A stretch of 64,000 nucleotides of DNA, taken from contig JAJVDF010000348.1 of the NCBI GenBank assembly GCA_022410635.1, positions 688,267 through 752,266 on the forward strand, given 5' to 3'. Each line of letters starts with the position of its first letter. The stretch's first letter is position 1. This stretch comes from Tretioscincus oriximinensis. Lineage: Eukaryota; Chordata; Lepidosauria; Squamata; Gymnophthalmidae. Shown in pieces: positions 1 through 10,665 of the stretch. Under the pieces are notes generated by a model. The model did no database searches. It saw only the letters and a list, made by a program, of their open reading frames with translations, and was not told where the DNA came from. A program made the translations under genes and the position numbers.

Positions 1-372
1 AGTAATGTCTGTTGCTTTGTCTTGGAGGCAGTATCAAGAGATCCATTCCAGTAGCTTTCATGAACTTGTCTAGTCTTAAAGGTATCCAGGCTGCTAGCTA
101 CCACCACCTCTTCTGGAAGTAAATTCCACAGACCAATGGCCCTCTTGATGAAAAAATACTTTCCCCTGTCTGTCCTAACTCTTCTGCCCATCAGCTTCAA
201 GGAATGCCCCCTGGTCCTACTGTTGCGTGATAGAGAAAATAATTGTTCTCCATTCACCTTATCCATCCCATACATGATTTTATACACTTCACTCAAATAA
301 TCTCTCAAGCACCGTCTTTCCAGCTGATAGGCCCAGACATTGCAGCCAGATTTTATAAGGGAGAAAAATGAT
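1..372 (-). mobile_element. CR1 LINE 3' fragment, cut by window edge
   Basis: The minus strand reads as the C-terminal end and start of the 3' untranslated region of a CR1 retrotransposon. It aligns by eye with the better copy at 38.7-40.0 kb: the block around 190-225 (aaggaatgccccctggtcc on +) corresponds to the RGHSLK-type segment there, and 85-140 to the EVANSLD-type segment. Several substitutions and small indels remove any long frame, so it is inactive. The 3' part lies beyond position 1. Confidence 0.85.
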
Positions 373-980
373 TTTTTAAAAATTGCCAAAATTTTCCGCT
401 CCGTTCCTCCCTCACATTCACAATCAACTTTATTTTCTGCGGAAGGAGTTGCATGATGCTTTGGATGTGAAATGAAGGTACAGTGTTGGAATCTATGCCA
501 TCATTCCAAATTCAGTGCAGAGCGGAGATTGCTATGGATGTACAGAATGGCACGTTAGCACCAGGGTGGTTAAATAGCTTTCAAATCTTCTCCAATCATT
601 CCCCATGATACTAATTCCAAATACAGGTCACAGGCAAAAGTGTTCGTGTCTGATACATTTTATTGTAGGGGGATTTACCCCATTTTGAAATCTCAAGTAG
701 TTCGCAAACTACTTCAGGTTCAGTTCAAATCAAGTTGAACTTGTTTTGGATCAAACTGAATTCAACAAGGTTCAGTTCAATTCAAACAGATCCAATGAAT
801 TTCAGTTCATTCACCTTTATATAGATGGCATATTCATTTTACATTCTTATTGTTGGTGCTGTCCTCTTTAATTATTTTTTTCATAAGAAAGTAGAAAAGC
901 TCTGAAAGCATATTTAGTATTTAGCAAAGCTTTTCCAAAGGATAATTCTCTGTGCTCAGCCCCTTAGAGGTTACTATCCT
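373..980. other. Unannotated AT-rich stretch
   Basis: No gene or known transposon was recognised apart from the degenerate GTTCAGTTCAA-type tract annotated separately at 711-812. Open frames are short and match chance expectation. Confidence 0.5.
711..812. repeat. Degenerate self-complementary GTTCAGTTCAA tract
   Basis: The stretch is built from variants of ttcagttcaa and its complement (ttgaac, aactgaa), so it is both quasi-tandem and partly palindromic. Visible units include cagttcaaatc, caagttgaac, tcaaactgaattcaac, ggttcagttcaattc and ttcagttcat. It looks like an eroded simple satellite or the inner part of a foldback element. No gene is suggested. Confidence 0.5.
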
Positions 981-1100
981 AGATTTCAGAGGAATAGCTG
1001 TGTTAATCTTTATTTAGAAAGTCCAACATCTGAAGAAGTAGACTTGTCTATGAAAGCTCATGCTACTTTTGTTGGTCTCCCTAGTGCTACAAGCCCCACT
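981..1100. repeat. Dispersed repeat family D, copy 1
   Basis: The copy carries the blocks tttcagaggaatagctgtgtta, ctgaagaagtagacttgtct, gaaagctcatgct and tagtgctacaag. The same blocks, in one or the other orientation, recur near 6.1, 6.7 and 29.85 kb. I recall sequences of this type as a widespread reptile interspersed repeat but cannot assign a class. It is non-coding. Confidence 0.6.
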
Positions 1101-3193
1101 TCCTTGTTACTATGCTGTTCATGCTGCCTTCCTTTTAACCTTGCTCAGTCTTAATGGAAACACATCTTGTTATAAACTGATAAATTTATGTCGTCCTCTC
1201 AACTGATGGATTTACATCATTACTATCCATATGAAATGTGAGATTGTTTGGTAATTCTTCCTAATCAAGTAGATAGTGTTGCTTGTCATATTGTCTTTTA
1301 ATTGAAGCTTTTGTGCCAGAAGATATTCTATCATGTTTTATAAAATGATGAAGATATTTGTGTTTCATTGCAACAATCCCAAGTATGCATTTTTTGTCAT
1401 TAAATGCTGTTTCTCTAGGTGGAAGCTACTTAAGATAACCTTGAATGTTTTATCATTGTCAACTCAATCTCAATTAAATAGTTCATACTCAGTAAATGTG
1501 TATCAGGCATTAAAAGACATTACAGGAGTCAAAATGAACTCTAAGAGCTAGCAGCAATACCATATAATATAGAAATTAGCAGTGGGCTACTAAAATGTGG
1601 GAGAACTCTATAACTGTCAAAATATATGTTTAAGGATTGTTTTCTCAGCTTTGCATGGAACTGCGGATACATTCATTAGAACTAAGAGGATTGTTACTAC
1701 TGAAGATGGATCTTTGATATTTCCCTTATATCAGCAGCTACTGGTAAAAGCATGGATGTAGGATCAGTTAGTCCAAGAATTTGCACTTCTACATTTTAAC
1801 TCTAAATGAGGAAAGTTCCATAGTCTCATTTCTGAAGCTGAAAAGGGGACTGCAGAGTTTTCCATTACTTGTTATGGTGATAGGTGCTTGAGGGGAGGTA
1901 TTGATTAAGTTTTTCCTGGAACAGAAAAGGGAAGCCCCTCCCCCACTTAACTGNCAATGGTGGTTTTAGATAACAATATACCATATAGAATGCAGATGGC
2001 ACCTACTGGGTTTATCTGGCTGGTTGGAGCAGACCACTTAAACTGCTTTAAAGAGGTAAGTGTGGAAATTGAGTTTGGGTCATGATAGCAAGTTTAACGG
2101 TCTTGTTCNGATGCTCCTGCAACTGGACACTTTTGTGCATCTTCAGAGTCTTTAATATCATAAACACTAATTAAGGACAGAAAAGGCATCAGTACGAGCT
2201 GAATACTTCACAGGATCTGTGACTGCAACAAAAATAACATTTTAATCATTTATGTCATAGCTGATAAATGGCTTGGCAATTAAGAGAAAAGGTAGAGAAT
2301 AACCTATAAACCCTTTATACAATCTGTATCACATTCTCTTGCACAAGGATAATGAAGTTGCTGTGAAAAAAAAATCATTTGTCAATCTAATTAGTTTTCT
2401 AGCAATATAAAATAGCATTTTTACATTATGAAACTGGCAGATAGTATATAAAAAAGCACAGATGTATGGACTTGTTGGAATTCAATAAAATTCTAGCTCA
2501 TTCTGCCATGGATCTTCTGCAATTTTTGTTACTGCACCGTTCTACATGACAGTGTGTGAACAACACAAATTAGAAATGAATTAACCTGTAAGACCATGTT
2601 CACACTCCTCAGAGTGGTCAAACTATCCCAGTCCATTGTGTTTTAGTACAGTTGCAAAGCATTGTTTGCAAAGGGAGGGTGGGATTTCCATTTGTCTTGC
2701 CTAAATCCAGCAGCAATGCAGGCACTCCTGACAGTATCGCCATCTCAGGTGTAATCAATTATTAATCTAGGCCTCTGCTTTTCCTATATTGTATCCAATA
2801 TTTCAAAGATACTTTACCTAATAGTGCACACAATTGCTTTGTTTTTTTCATTGTTGCAAAAAACAAAAACAAGCTAGTGTTCTTTCCTGGGAATACCCAT
2901 ATGAGAAAACATGGAGACTCCTTGTAAAAGCACAATATTTTGCACACTCTTATTAGAAATAGATTAGATAAGGCTATAATCCATTTCGTAGAGAATCTAA
3001 GNGTTCTTTTGAACTTGTTGAAACAAAATTAAAAGGTGGTAGTATGGAGATCTTCAAGTCAAATTAAATGGCAGAAAAAGCATTTTGGAAATATATTTTC
3101 TGGCCTTTNATGTGGGTTAAAGCATTAGTAGGTACATGTTGTGACATTTAAGGCATTTTATTTATACTTTCATGCTACTATATTCTAAAATAT
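1101..3193. other. Unannotated intergenic stretch
   Basis: AT-rich sequence with scattered single N bases. No transposon, RNA gene or plausible exon was recognised. Frames at 1333-1551 and 2762-2947 lack any recognisable domain. Confidence 0.5.
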
Positions 3194-3330
3194 GCATCCC
3201 TACATTACTTATTTATTCCACTATAGTTGGATATTCCACAAAGCACTGGGGGGACAGATTTATTCCAAAATATCCATGCTTTATTGTGGAATATCCAGTT
3301 ATAAAGTAATAAATAAGTGATGTAGGATGC
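3194..3330. mobile_element. Palindromic MITE family P, copy 1
   Basis: The two ends are inverted copies: the left end reads gcatccctacattacttatt and the right end is its imperfect complement, finishing in ataagtgatgtaggatgc. The inverted match continues inward through ggatattccacaaagca against tgctttattgtggaatatcc, leaving a short centre near 3245-3275. It is about 137 bp with no coding capacity, which fits a foldback non-autonomous DNA transposon. No clear target duplication is seen. Confidence 0.7.
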
Positions 3331-3482
3331 AGCCCTCGGCTAGAAAGCACAGTCTGCTCAAACATTGTTCCCTTACATATCTAGAATTAAAGANTATTTG
3401 TGAATAACGTTTGTTCTCTCCTAGTCACCATATCACAATGACACATGGAGAAATGGGAATCTTGGGTTACTTTCAGAGAGTT

Positions 3483-3607
3483 CATACTTATTCCACTATC
3501 TTTAGATATTCTAGGATAAAGCACTGTCTGGCCTGATTTATTTTGAAATATCCATGCCTTATTCAAGAATATCTAACTATAACAAAATAAGTGACTTCTG
3601 GGTGCAG
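3483..3607. mobile_element. Palindromic MITE family P, copy 2
   Basis: A more eroded relative of the element 150 bp upstream. It retains catacttattccactat at the left and aataagtgacttctgggtgc at the right, plus the inner atccatgccttattcaagaatatc block. Arms pair imperfectly. The close spacing of the copies suggests repeated insertion or local duplication. Confidence 0.6.
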
Positions 3608-4122
3608 CTCAATCTTTCCAATTTATTTATTAATTGAATGGCTGTGATTTTGTACTACTAAATTTTCCTTTTTTTTAAAAAAGTTGTCTTATTTGCATAG
3701 GTGAACAATGCTTCACCTAATTTCCTTCTGCAAATTAGACCAATTAAAAATTACTTCCCAGAAGTGATACTGAATCTTCAGTTATATCTGTGTCTAGAAG
3801 ACAAAGTGCAGCATTGAATAGCTCATTGTTTTGTCCTCTAAAATTCAGTTATACAGCAATTTTACCCTATGAGTTTCTTTATAACCTGTTTACTGAGGTG
3901 ACTTGTATCAGCCTGATTGGATTCATGAATTACTTGGAGTTCTGAAAAGAGATCTCTGTATTCAGATGCAATCTATTATTCTCATCATAGTTTTTAAAAG
4001 GAAACTCATAGCTGAATGAAAAAAATAAAACAAACCAGCCTTTTTCCTGAACAGATTTCTCCAAAAAAAATGCAAACTTTTGATAATGGTACCCTACCAT
4101 CTAGAAGGCCTTTGACTCTAAA
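3608..4122. other. Unannotated stretch
   Basis: About 500 bp of AT-rich DNA with A and T runs. No recognisable repeat, exon or signal. Confidence 0.45.
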
Positions 4123-4345
4123 TGTTCACAAATATCTTTGTACAACTAAGGAATTTAATTCCAGAAAAGGTGGTGGCAGCTAGCAGACTAGATAGCTTTA
4201 ACATAGGGTTAGACAAATTCATGAACAACAAATGCATCAATAGTACTAGGATGGATGTCTTGTTACTGCCTCCTGCGTGGAGTAATATGCAGTATTTCTG
4301 AAAAACCATTTTCAGGGAGTTGAGAACAGGTGAAAATATTGCACC
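4123..4345 (+). mobile_element. CR1 LINE 3' fragment
   Basis: Plus-strand CR1 C-terminus and 3' untranslated start. The order ggaatttaattcc, aaggtggtggcagctagcag, then tactaggatggatgtctt parallels 39712-39820 in the long CR1. It runs directly into a second CR1 in opposite orientation at about 4346, within the homologous 3' untranslated region of both, so the two are arranged tail to tail. Confidence 0.8.
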
Positions 4346-5075
4346 TGGGCAGTCCGAACAGAGGAAAGCAAAATATGCTCCTGTTCATGACTCCCTGCAA
4401 ATGGTATTTCAGGAGTCCTGCCTGTTGCTCCATCCTGGAGGCAACATCCAGACATCCATTCTAGTACCCATTTATACCCTTGGTGTCCATAAACCTGTCT
4501 AGTTCTGTCTTGAAACTATCCAAGCTGTTAGCTACCACTACCTCCTCAGGAAGTAAATTCCACAGGTCGATGACCTTCTGGGTGAAAAAATACTTTCCCT
4601 TTGTCTGTTCTCACTTTTCTACCCAACAGTTTTAAGGAGTGCCCCCTGGTCCTAGTGTTGTGGGAGAGAGAAACATTTTTCTCTATTCACCCTGTCTATC
4701 CCATGCATGATTTTGTACACTTCAATCAGATCACCTCTCAGACGTCGCCTTTCAAGGCTGATGAGGCCCAGGCATTGCACCCTGACTTCGTAAGGGAGGT
4801 GCTCCAGACCCATGATCATTTTCTGCACCTTCTATAGTTATACAATATCCCTCTTCAGATGTGGTGANCAGAATTGAACACAGTATTCCAAATGTGGCCT
4901 CACCACAGATTTATAAAGAGGCAAAACAACATTTGCTGACTTGTTTTCGATTCCTTTCCTAATTATCCCCAACATGGAATTTGCCTGTCTTGCTGCCCCT
5001 GCACACTGGGTTGACATTTTCATTGAATTGTCCATCAACACCCCAAGATTCTTTTCTTGCTTGGTCATATAATCT
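4346..5075 (-). mobile_element. CR1 LINE 3' region with RT C-terminal remnant
   Basis: Minus-strand CR1 matching 39190-39930 on the plus strand almost throughout. The minus frame at 5068-4838 reads QEKNLGVLMDNSMKMSTQC, then GIIRKGIENKSANVVLPLYK and [12 protein letters not shown], the conserved segment downstream of the RT catalytic core in CR1. It is followed by the RGHSLK-type block and 3' untranslated region up to the junction near 4346. The element is 5' truncated and has stops, so it is dead. Its similarity to the copy at 38.7 kb indicates the same subfamily. Confidence 0.9.
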
Positions 5076-6089
5076 TATATCCTAACCCATGTGTTTCCAC
5101 AACCATTATGTACCTGATTAAAAAAATCTGCTTTTCATACAAATGTCCTGAAGACTGTTACAACCATAAAAAGCTAAGATAAATAGAACATAAAACATGT
5201 TGAAAAAGTAGTACCTGCTAAGACAGGATTCAGAGGAAGATGTACACCATGGGCTGAATGAAGCAATATGTTTTCACCAAGTGTCCTAAATCATATAAAA
5301 TAAGCACCTGTTGAACCTCCAGAAAGAGTATATTCCAGAAAACATTCTCTTATGTGTTGTCATCATCCCTGAAGTAGTCACACTTACAAAACATATCTCA
5401 CTTTGAAATTTCAATCCAGTATAAGGATAGCTCTATCTAGGAGAAGGTGTCAATAACACTTTGAAATGGGCTCAATTCAAGCAGTGTCTGTTGTGTCTCC
5501 AACCAGGAATTCTTATCAGCAGTTGAATTAGCTTCAGCTACTGGAGAGTCTTCAAGGGTAATCTGGGATAAGGGTATGGTAATAAGCAGGGTCATATTTA
5601 GGCAAAATATAGATACTGGTAGTACTAAGAAGATACTAATATTTTTTATTGCTTTTATTATTATAAAACCCAAAGTAGCTGAGGGAAGATGGAGTAAAAT
5701 AAGTAAATAAGTAAGTAAATTACAGCCCATGGGCAAAATGGAGCGTAAACCCAGAATAATCTTCATGATTATAGGGAACGCTGAGTTTTCCAAGATAGTT
5801 ATTAGTTTTGTTTTTCTGTTGGTTGCATACATTATGGTTTGGTTAATATTTTAATAAATATCAATATTTTAAATTTAAATAAATAAGAAAATTAAGATAA
5901 ATCAGACCAACTACTGCAGCATAATTCACAACTAAAAATATCCTTTTTTTTTCGGCATTCAATAAATTGGTTAACCATGTCTCTTTGAAAAGCTTACAGA
6001 GCCTTAACTATTTTTTTAAGAAGCAATACACAGTCATCTGACATAACCTATTCAAATATTCAAATGCCTGGATTCAGAGTTTCTGGTAA
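5076..6089. other. Unannotated stretch with one hydrophobic frame
   Basis: No transposon recognised. A 131-codon minus frame (5832-5437) is rich in I, L and F, as expected from AT-rich antisense DNA. It has no family motif, so I do not call it a gene. Short taaa/taag repeats at 5698-5720 may be a LINE or SINE tail. Confidence 0.4.
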
Positions 6090-6185
6090 GATGGTCTCCT
6101 AGGACCTTACAGACTAACAAGAAAGAGGTGAGCAGCATGAGCTTTTGTAGAGAAGTCTGCTTCTTCAGATGCTACAGAGGGAACA
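6090..6185. repeat. Dispersed repeat family D, copy 2
   Basis: Contains ccttacagactaacaagaaa, gcatgagcttttgtagagaa and gtctgcttcttcagatgcta, the reverse-complement arrangement of copy 1 at 981-1100. It is non-coding. Confidence 0.6.
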
Positions 6186-6654
6186 ATTACCTAGGACCAG
6201 ACTATAGCAAGCCTTAATAGAAATAGAAACCCAATTGAGTGTGATGAATCAGGTACAGTTCAATGAGGGGGTTACAGTGAGAGACTATATCCGAAAAAAC
6301 AGAAAAAGAAGTCATGAGATTTTTTTTAAGGAAAGCAAAAACACTATTGAATCGATATGTAGAATCCTGTTTTTAATCCTATTTTTTTCAATTTTGACTT
6401 TTTGAAATGTGAATGCATATCTTGAAAATAATTTACAACAAATATTATCCATAAATAATATCCATGAAGATAAAGATTGAATAAATTCTTACTTATGATA
6501 TAGCAAGGGGAAAAAAGGATGTAAGTTTTGGATTCCGTGTCACAAAAAAATAAGAGCCATTGAAAATTTTAGAAACTTTTTTTCATCACAGACATCTGTA
6601 ATGTATGTTTTAATTAAGAATAGAAAAATCCATGAGTTCATAAAAATCTAGAAA

Positions 6655-6757
6655 GGGGTCTTATAGCACTTTAGAAATTAACAAGAAGTAGGACAGNTGG
6701 CATTTGCTTTAATAGATAAATCTATTGTTCTAGACTAATACAGCTATTCCTTTCAAA
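6655..6757. repeat. Dispersed repeat family D, copy 3
   Basis: An eroded copy: gtcttatagcactttagaaa, aacaagaagtagga, then tctagactaatacagctatt and cctttcaaatg. The last block is the complement of the tttcagaggaatagctgtgtta block of copy 1. Confidence 0.5.
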
Positions 6758-7184
6758 TGTACTACTATAGGAAACACCAAACTAGCTGAATGTAGTGGAA
6801 ATCCATCAATCTCTCCTAAGAGGGAGTGATAAATTCACCATCACTGGAACTGCCCTCTTAGAACATGCNGCAAAAACACGTGCCATGTAGCTGGCAAACC
6901 CTGCAGTGAATTGAAACTGACTATTTTTTTTTAAATTTGTTCAGCATAATTTATAATACTTTTTTATCTCTTAAATTTCAAATTATTTAGGTTTTTTTTT
7001 TAAAAAAAATAACATATGGAATTTGTAAGAAGTGCCTTTCCGATTATATGGTCATTTGATTAATCATAAATAAACTATTCCATCAGTCTCTCTTGTCCAG
7101 GTACAGACAGATATAATCTTACTCAAAAATAGAAAACATGGAGGACATCATTCTAGAATTATTAAAGAATCTGAAGAAGTAGGG
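6758..7184. other. Unannotated AT-rich stretch
   Basis: Nothing recognised apart from A and T homopolymers around 6930-7010. A short piece at 7168-7202 (atctgaagaagtaggg, tctctaaagagtta) may be a further scrap of family D next to the L2 insertion. Confidence 0.4.
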
Positions 7185-8612
7185 TTATTTGTCTCTAAAG
7201 AGTTAAACAACTACCACCTGGTGGCCAACATACCGTTCCTGGGCAAGGTTCTGGAGAGGATTGTGGCTGTTCAACTGCAGGCATGCTTGGAAGAAACTGA
7301 TTATCTAGACCCATTTCAATCAGGCTTCAGGCCTGGTCATGGCATGGAAACCACCTTGGTCGCCTTGGTTGAAGACCTGATCCGGGAGAGAGATAGGGGC
7401 AATGTGACCCTGTTGGTTCTCCTGGACCTCCCAGCGGCTTTTGATATCATTGACCATGGTATCCTCCTGGAGAGACTACAGAGTTTAGGCGTTGGTGGCA
7501 CTGTATTGCAGTGGTTCCGCTCCTTTCTCCGAGGCCGCTTCCAGAGAGTGATGGTGGGGGAGTCTTGCTCAACACCTGGGAGCTCACTTGTGGGGTTCCT
7601 CAGGGGTCGATCCTCTCCCCCATGCTGTTCAACATCTATATGAAGCTGCTGGGAGAGATCATCAGGAGATCTGGAGTAAAGTGTCATCAATACGCAGATG
7701 ACATTCAGCTCTATCTCTCTGTTCCATCTGAATCAGGAGAGGTGGTTGAAGTGCTTGACACGTGCCTGGAGGCAGTGATGGGCTGGATGGGGGCCAATAA
7801 ATTGAAGCTAAATCCAGGCAAGATGGAGCTGCTGTGTGTTGGAGCATCCCAAGTTTGTGAAGTGGGGAGGCGCCTTGTCCTTAGTGGGGTAGAATTGCTC
7901 TATGAGGGACNTGTGTGAACTCTGGAGGTGCTCCTGGACTCTGCACTGACACTGGAAAACCAGGTGGAGGCAGTGGCCAGGAGTGCCTACTTCCAGTTAC
8001 ATCTAGTTCGCCAGTTACGGCCACTTCTGAACAAGGATGATTTAGCCACAGTAATCCACGCTCTGGTAATTTCCAGATTGGACTATTGTAATGCGCTCTA
8101 TATGGGGCTTCCCTTGAAAATGGTTCGGAAGCTACAGTTGGTGCAGAATGCAGCAGCTAGACTGCTGAAGGGAACGGCTGGCTGGACACACATCACGCCG
8201 GTCTTGAAAGAACTGCACTGGCTGCCAAATTGCTGCCGAGCCCAATTCAAGGTGCTGACTTTAACTTATAAAGTCCTAAATAACTTGGGCACCAAATATC
8301 TAAATGAACACCTTCTCCCATACCAAAGTGCCCGTCCCTTAAGATCTGCAGGGGAGGCTCTCCTGGTTGTACCATCCATTTAAACAANCAGTGGAGTGGG
8401 AACCTGGGCTAGGGCCTTCTCGGTGGTGGCCCCCAGTCTTTGGAATAATCTCCCCCTTGAGGTGGTTGACGAAATGCTATTTTTTTCCCCTCCACCTTCA
8501 GATACTGTTATGGTTTTAAAATGTGGGTTTTGCACTTTTATTGTTGTTGCCGCCCTGAGACCTTTGGGTATGGGGCGAGGTACAAAAGTAAATAAATAAA
8601 CAAACAAAGTAT
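7185..8612 (+). mobile_element. L2-clade LINE, 5'-truncated copy
   Basis: A 1.4 kb plus-strand fragment of a non-LTR retrotransposon. It begins inside the open reading frame just before the RT domain, so the endonuclease is missing, as is usual for 5' truncation. It runs through RT and the C-terminal region to a 3' end with gccgccctgagacctttggg, then a (taaa)-type tail at about 8588-8602. The YADD box, the VIHALVISRLDYCNAL and VQNAAARLLKG blocks and the A-rich microsatellite tail fit L2 rather than CR1. Clade assignment is from memory of those motifs; a closely related Jockey-group clade is the alternative. Confidence 0.9.
7221..8599 (+). pseudogene. Broken L2 reverse transcriptase reading frame
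   Basis: Reverse transcriptase of the L2 LINE, which would copy element RNA at a nicked chromosomal site. Blocks appear in family order: FQSGFRPGHGMETTL at 7318-7362, catalytic box A as LLDLPAAFD at about 7420-7446, the GVPQGSILSP block at about 7590-7620, and an intact YADD at about 7690-7702 followed by NKLKLNPGK. The frame is broken three ways: a shift near 7580 between box A and GVPQGS, a TGA at 7916-7918, and a TAA at 8381-8383. After these stops the same frame resumes with TWARAFSVVAPSLWNNLPLE. There is no endonuclease domain and no credible start codon. The copy cannot make active protein, but the domain order is clear. Confidence 0.9.
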
Positions 8613-9641
8613 TACAAGACCCCCTTTTTATAATGCAGTAAATGTAAAATATCAAAATGAATAAAACATGTTATTCATGGAAATGTATAAGAATAAAATA
8701 ATCCAATTTATCAAAAAACTTGAATTGTACAACTAATTAAACCTTTAAACTGGATCTGCCAATTTTGCCTGCTGAATTCAATTCTGCCAAATTAGTAACA
8801 TCACATCACTAATTACTGGGGTTTTACAGAAGATGAATATTTCTAATTAGTTATCCATTACACATACTACAGATTTAAAGTCAAATCCTTTCTGATAAAT
8901 AGCTATCAGCTGTTACTGAAAATATCAAGTTATTGATTTTGTTCCTTTTTAATTGCACTCTTCATGTTGATCTGGGTTCCTGGTGGGACTCTGCTTTAAG
9001 GTATAACTTTGAAATCATCCAGTGCAAGGCAAACTCTATTATGAATAGGCATTTGAAGAAGAGCATCTCTTATGCAGATACTGAGGCTTTCATCATGCAT
9101 CACTAGCAATCTAATCAGAGAAAATGGATATTATAGGAGTAGGATAAAGTTTTAATTGGAAGCCACCATTTAATATCTGCGAATTGCTCTTTTCTGCAAA
9201 ACAGATTAAAGTACATTTCATCTGTGAATCACTGCCATGCAAAATGATGGTACAATTTCCGTCAGTGATTCAGATTGGATGTTGCATGGGTTTTTTTATA
9301 AGTAGATATTACAATGAATGGTCTTAATGAAATATTCTCTGTCCATAGTCCCAGGTTGTACCTAGGATTTGACTTCTGACTTTATTATAGTGCTACTGTT
9401 TTTAATGGAATATTCTGACAAATTTTAAAGTCTTAATTCCCATTAAGATAATGCGGTAAAGTTTTAAATACAACTTCAATGGCTTATTCAAGAAAAGTGA
9501 GGACATGTTCTTAAAGGAAAGAAATTAGTAATTTCATCTTATTGAATTTTGCCACAAAAAAGGACACAATCTGTTTAGTAACAACAGTATTCGGAGATTT
9601 TTCAGTTAGCAATGAAAGATAGCTTTTGCAGCAGATGCCTA
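8613..9641. other. Unannotated stretch
   Basis: About 1 kb of AT-rich DNA between the L2 copy and the GC-rich repeat. No element, exon or RNA gene recognised. Confidence 0.5.
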
Positions 9642-10665
9642 ACTAGGGAAAGACACAGACAAGAATTCAACAAATAACTTATTTAAACATAACCTAAACA
9701 CAAACCTGTAACAATATGCAAAACTTGATACAGACTAATTAAAGTGAACTAGTGTGTCAGAACTTTGGAATGTGCATTAGAACATTGGAATTTAATATAA
9801 CCTCAAACATAAAATGCAATGTAAAACATACCCATGTAAATAAAACCCAGAGTGGTGGAATAGGCCATGGCATAAAGTAGGAGTGTGGGAAGTGCACCAT
9901 CTTAGTCAACTTAAAGATCAGCCACCTGGCCCGACGTACCATTTCTTGAGCCACACCCCCATGGCACGGGTCTCTGGTTTTCTTCTCTGATAGCGAGCCA
10001 AGGCCATCCATTCTGCTAGCTCTGGACTTGGGCAGACACCTCCCGCTCTGGGTCCATGGTTGGGCACTTACATGGTGGACCCAGCCCATGGCGGTCTGCC
10101 CATCCTGAGCCCTTAGCAGCCAATCACCGCCCCACCCTTCATAGGCACTGCTCAGCTCCCCAGCCTGAGGCAGCACAACACCAATGAGGATCAAGGAGGT
10201 TGAATGGGGCTCTCAAGGAACTATCCTGTTAATAGCCCTTCTCCATTACTCTCAAGTTATGTTCAGCCACACCCATCCCCAAACGTAGGCTCCACATCTC
10301 CTGAACCCCTTTAGANGACCCCTCATACTATGGGATAGTTATGGGGATACCTGCCTCCAGGCATTTTGACTCCCCTTGGCCGACCAAGATGAGTGAACTG
10401 CCACACTAGTCATGACTTTAAAGAGGGGAGGGAAGTGGGGGAGAAGCATTGCTAGCAAAAGAGGAAGCAGCCAGGCTGACACAGCCTACTTATAGGCCCA
10501 TCACACCCAGAAGTCATCATGTCTTGCTGCAACTGTGGCAGCAAGATGTGAGGTTGAGCAGCCCCTAAATGGACGCTGTTGCAGCGGCACAAAATTGTCC
10601 TTCTCTGGCCAACGCCACCACAAAAGGTGAGGGCCCAGAGGACAAGCCCCCAGNAAGATCCCTTG
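9642..10665 (-). mobile_element. GC-rich repeat family G, copy 1 (LTR-like, unclassified)
   Basis: A block of about 1 kb, clearly more GC-rich than its surroundings and homologous along its length to 15369-16355. Shared blocks in the same order include gtaggagtgtggga, ccattctgctag, gggcagacacctc, actgctcag, ttcagcc and tgaactgcc. The minus orientation is proposed because copy 2 has AATAAA signals on the minus strand near the corresponding left edge. The minus frame at 10194-9757 (145 codons) has no recognisable domain and is not kept in copy 2. The element could be an LTR, an untranslated end of a retroelement, or another repeat. Edges are approximate and no target duplication was found. Confidence 0.6.

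Noticed and set aside
5437..5832. 131-codon minus frame with many hydrophobic residues, possible membrane protein
   Set aside because: Composition is what AT-rich antisense DNA yields; there is no family motif, promoter or splice context.
7337..7847. Minus-strand frames within the L2 RT region
   Set aside because: They are antisense shadows of the RT coding sequence.
9757..10194. 145-codon minus frame in the GC-rich repeat
   Set aside because: The homologous copy at 15.4-16.4 kb does not preserve the frame, so it is probably a chance frame in GC-rich DNA.
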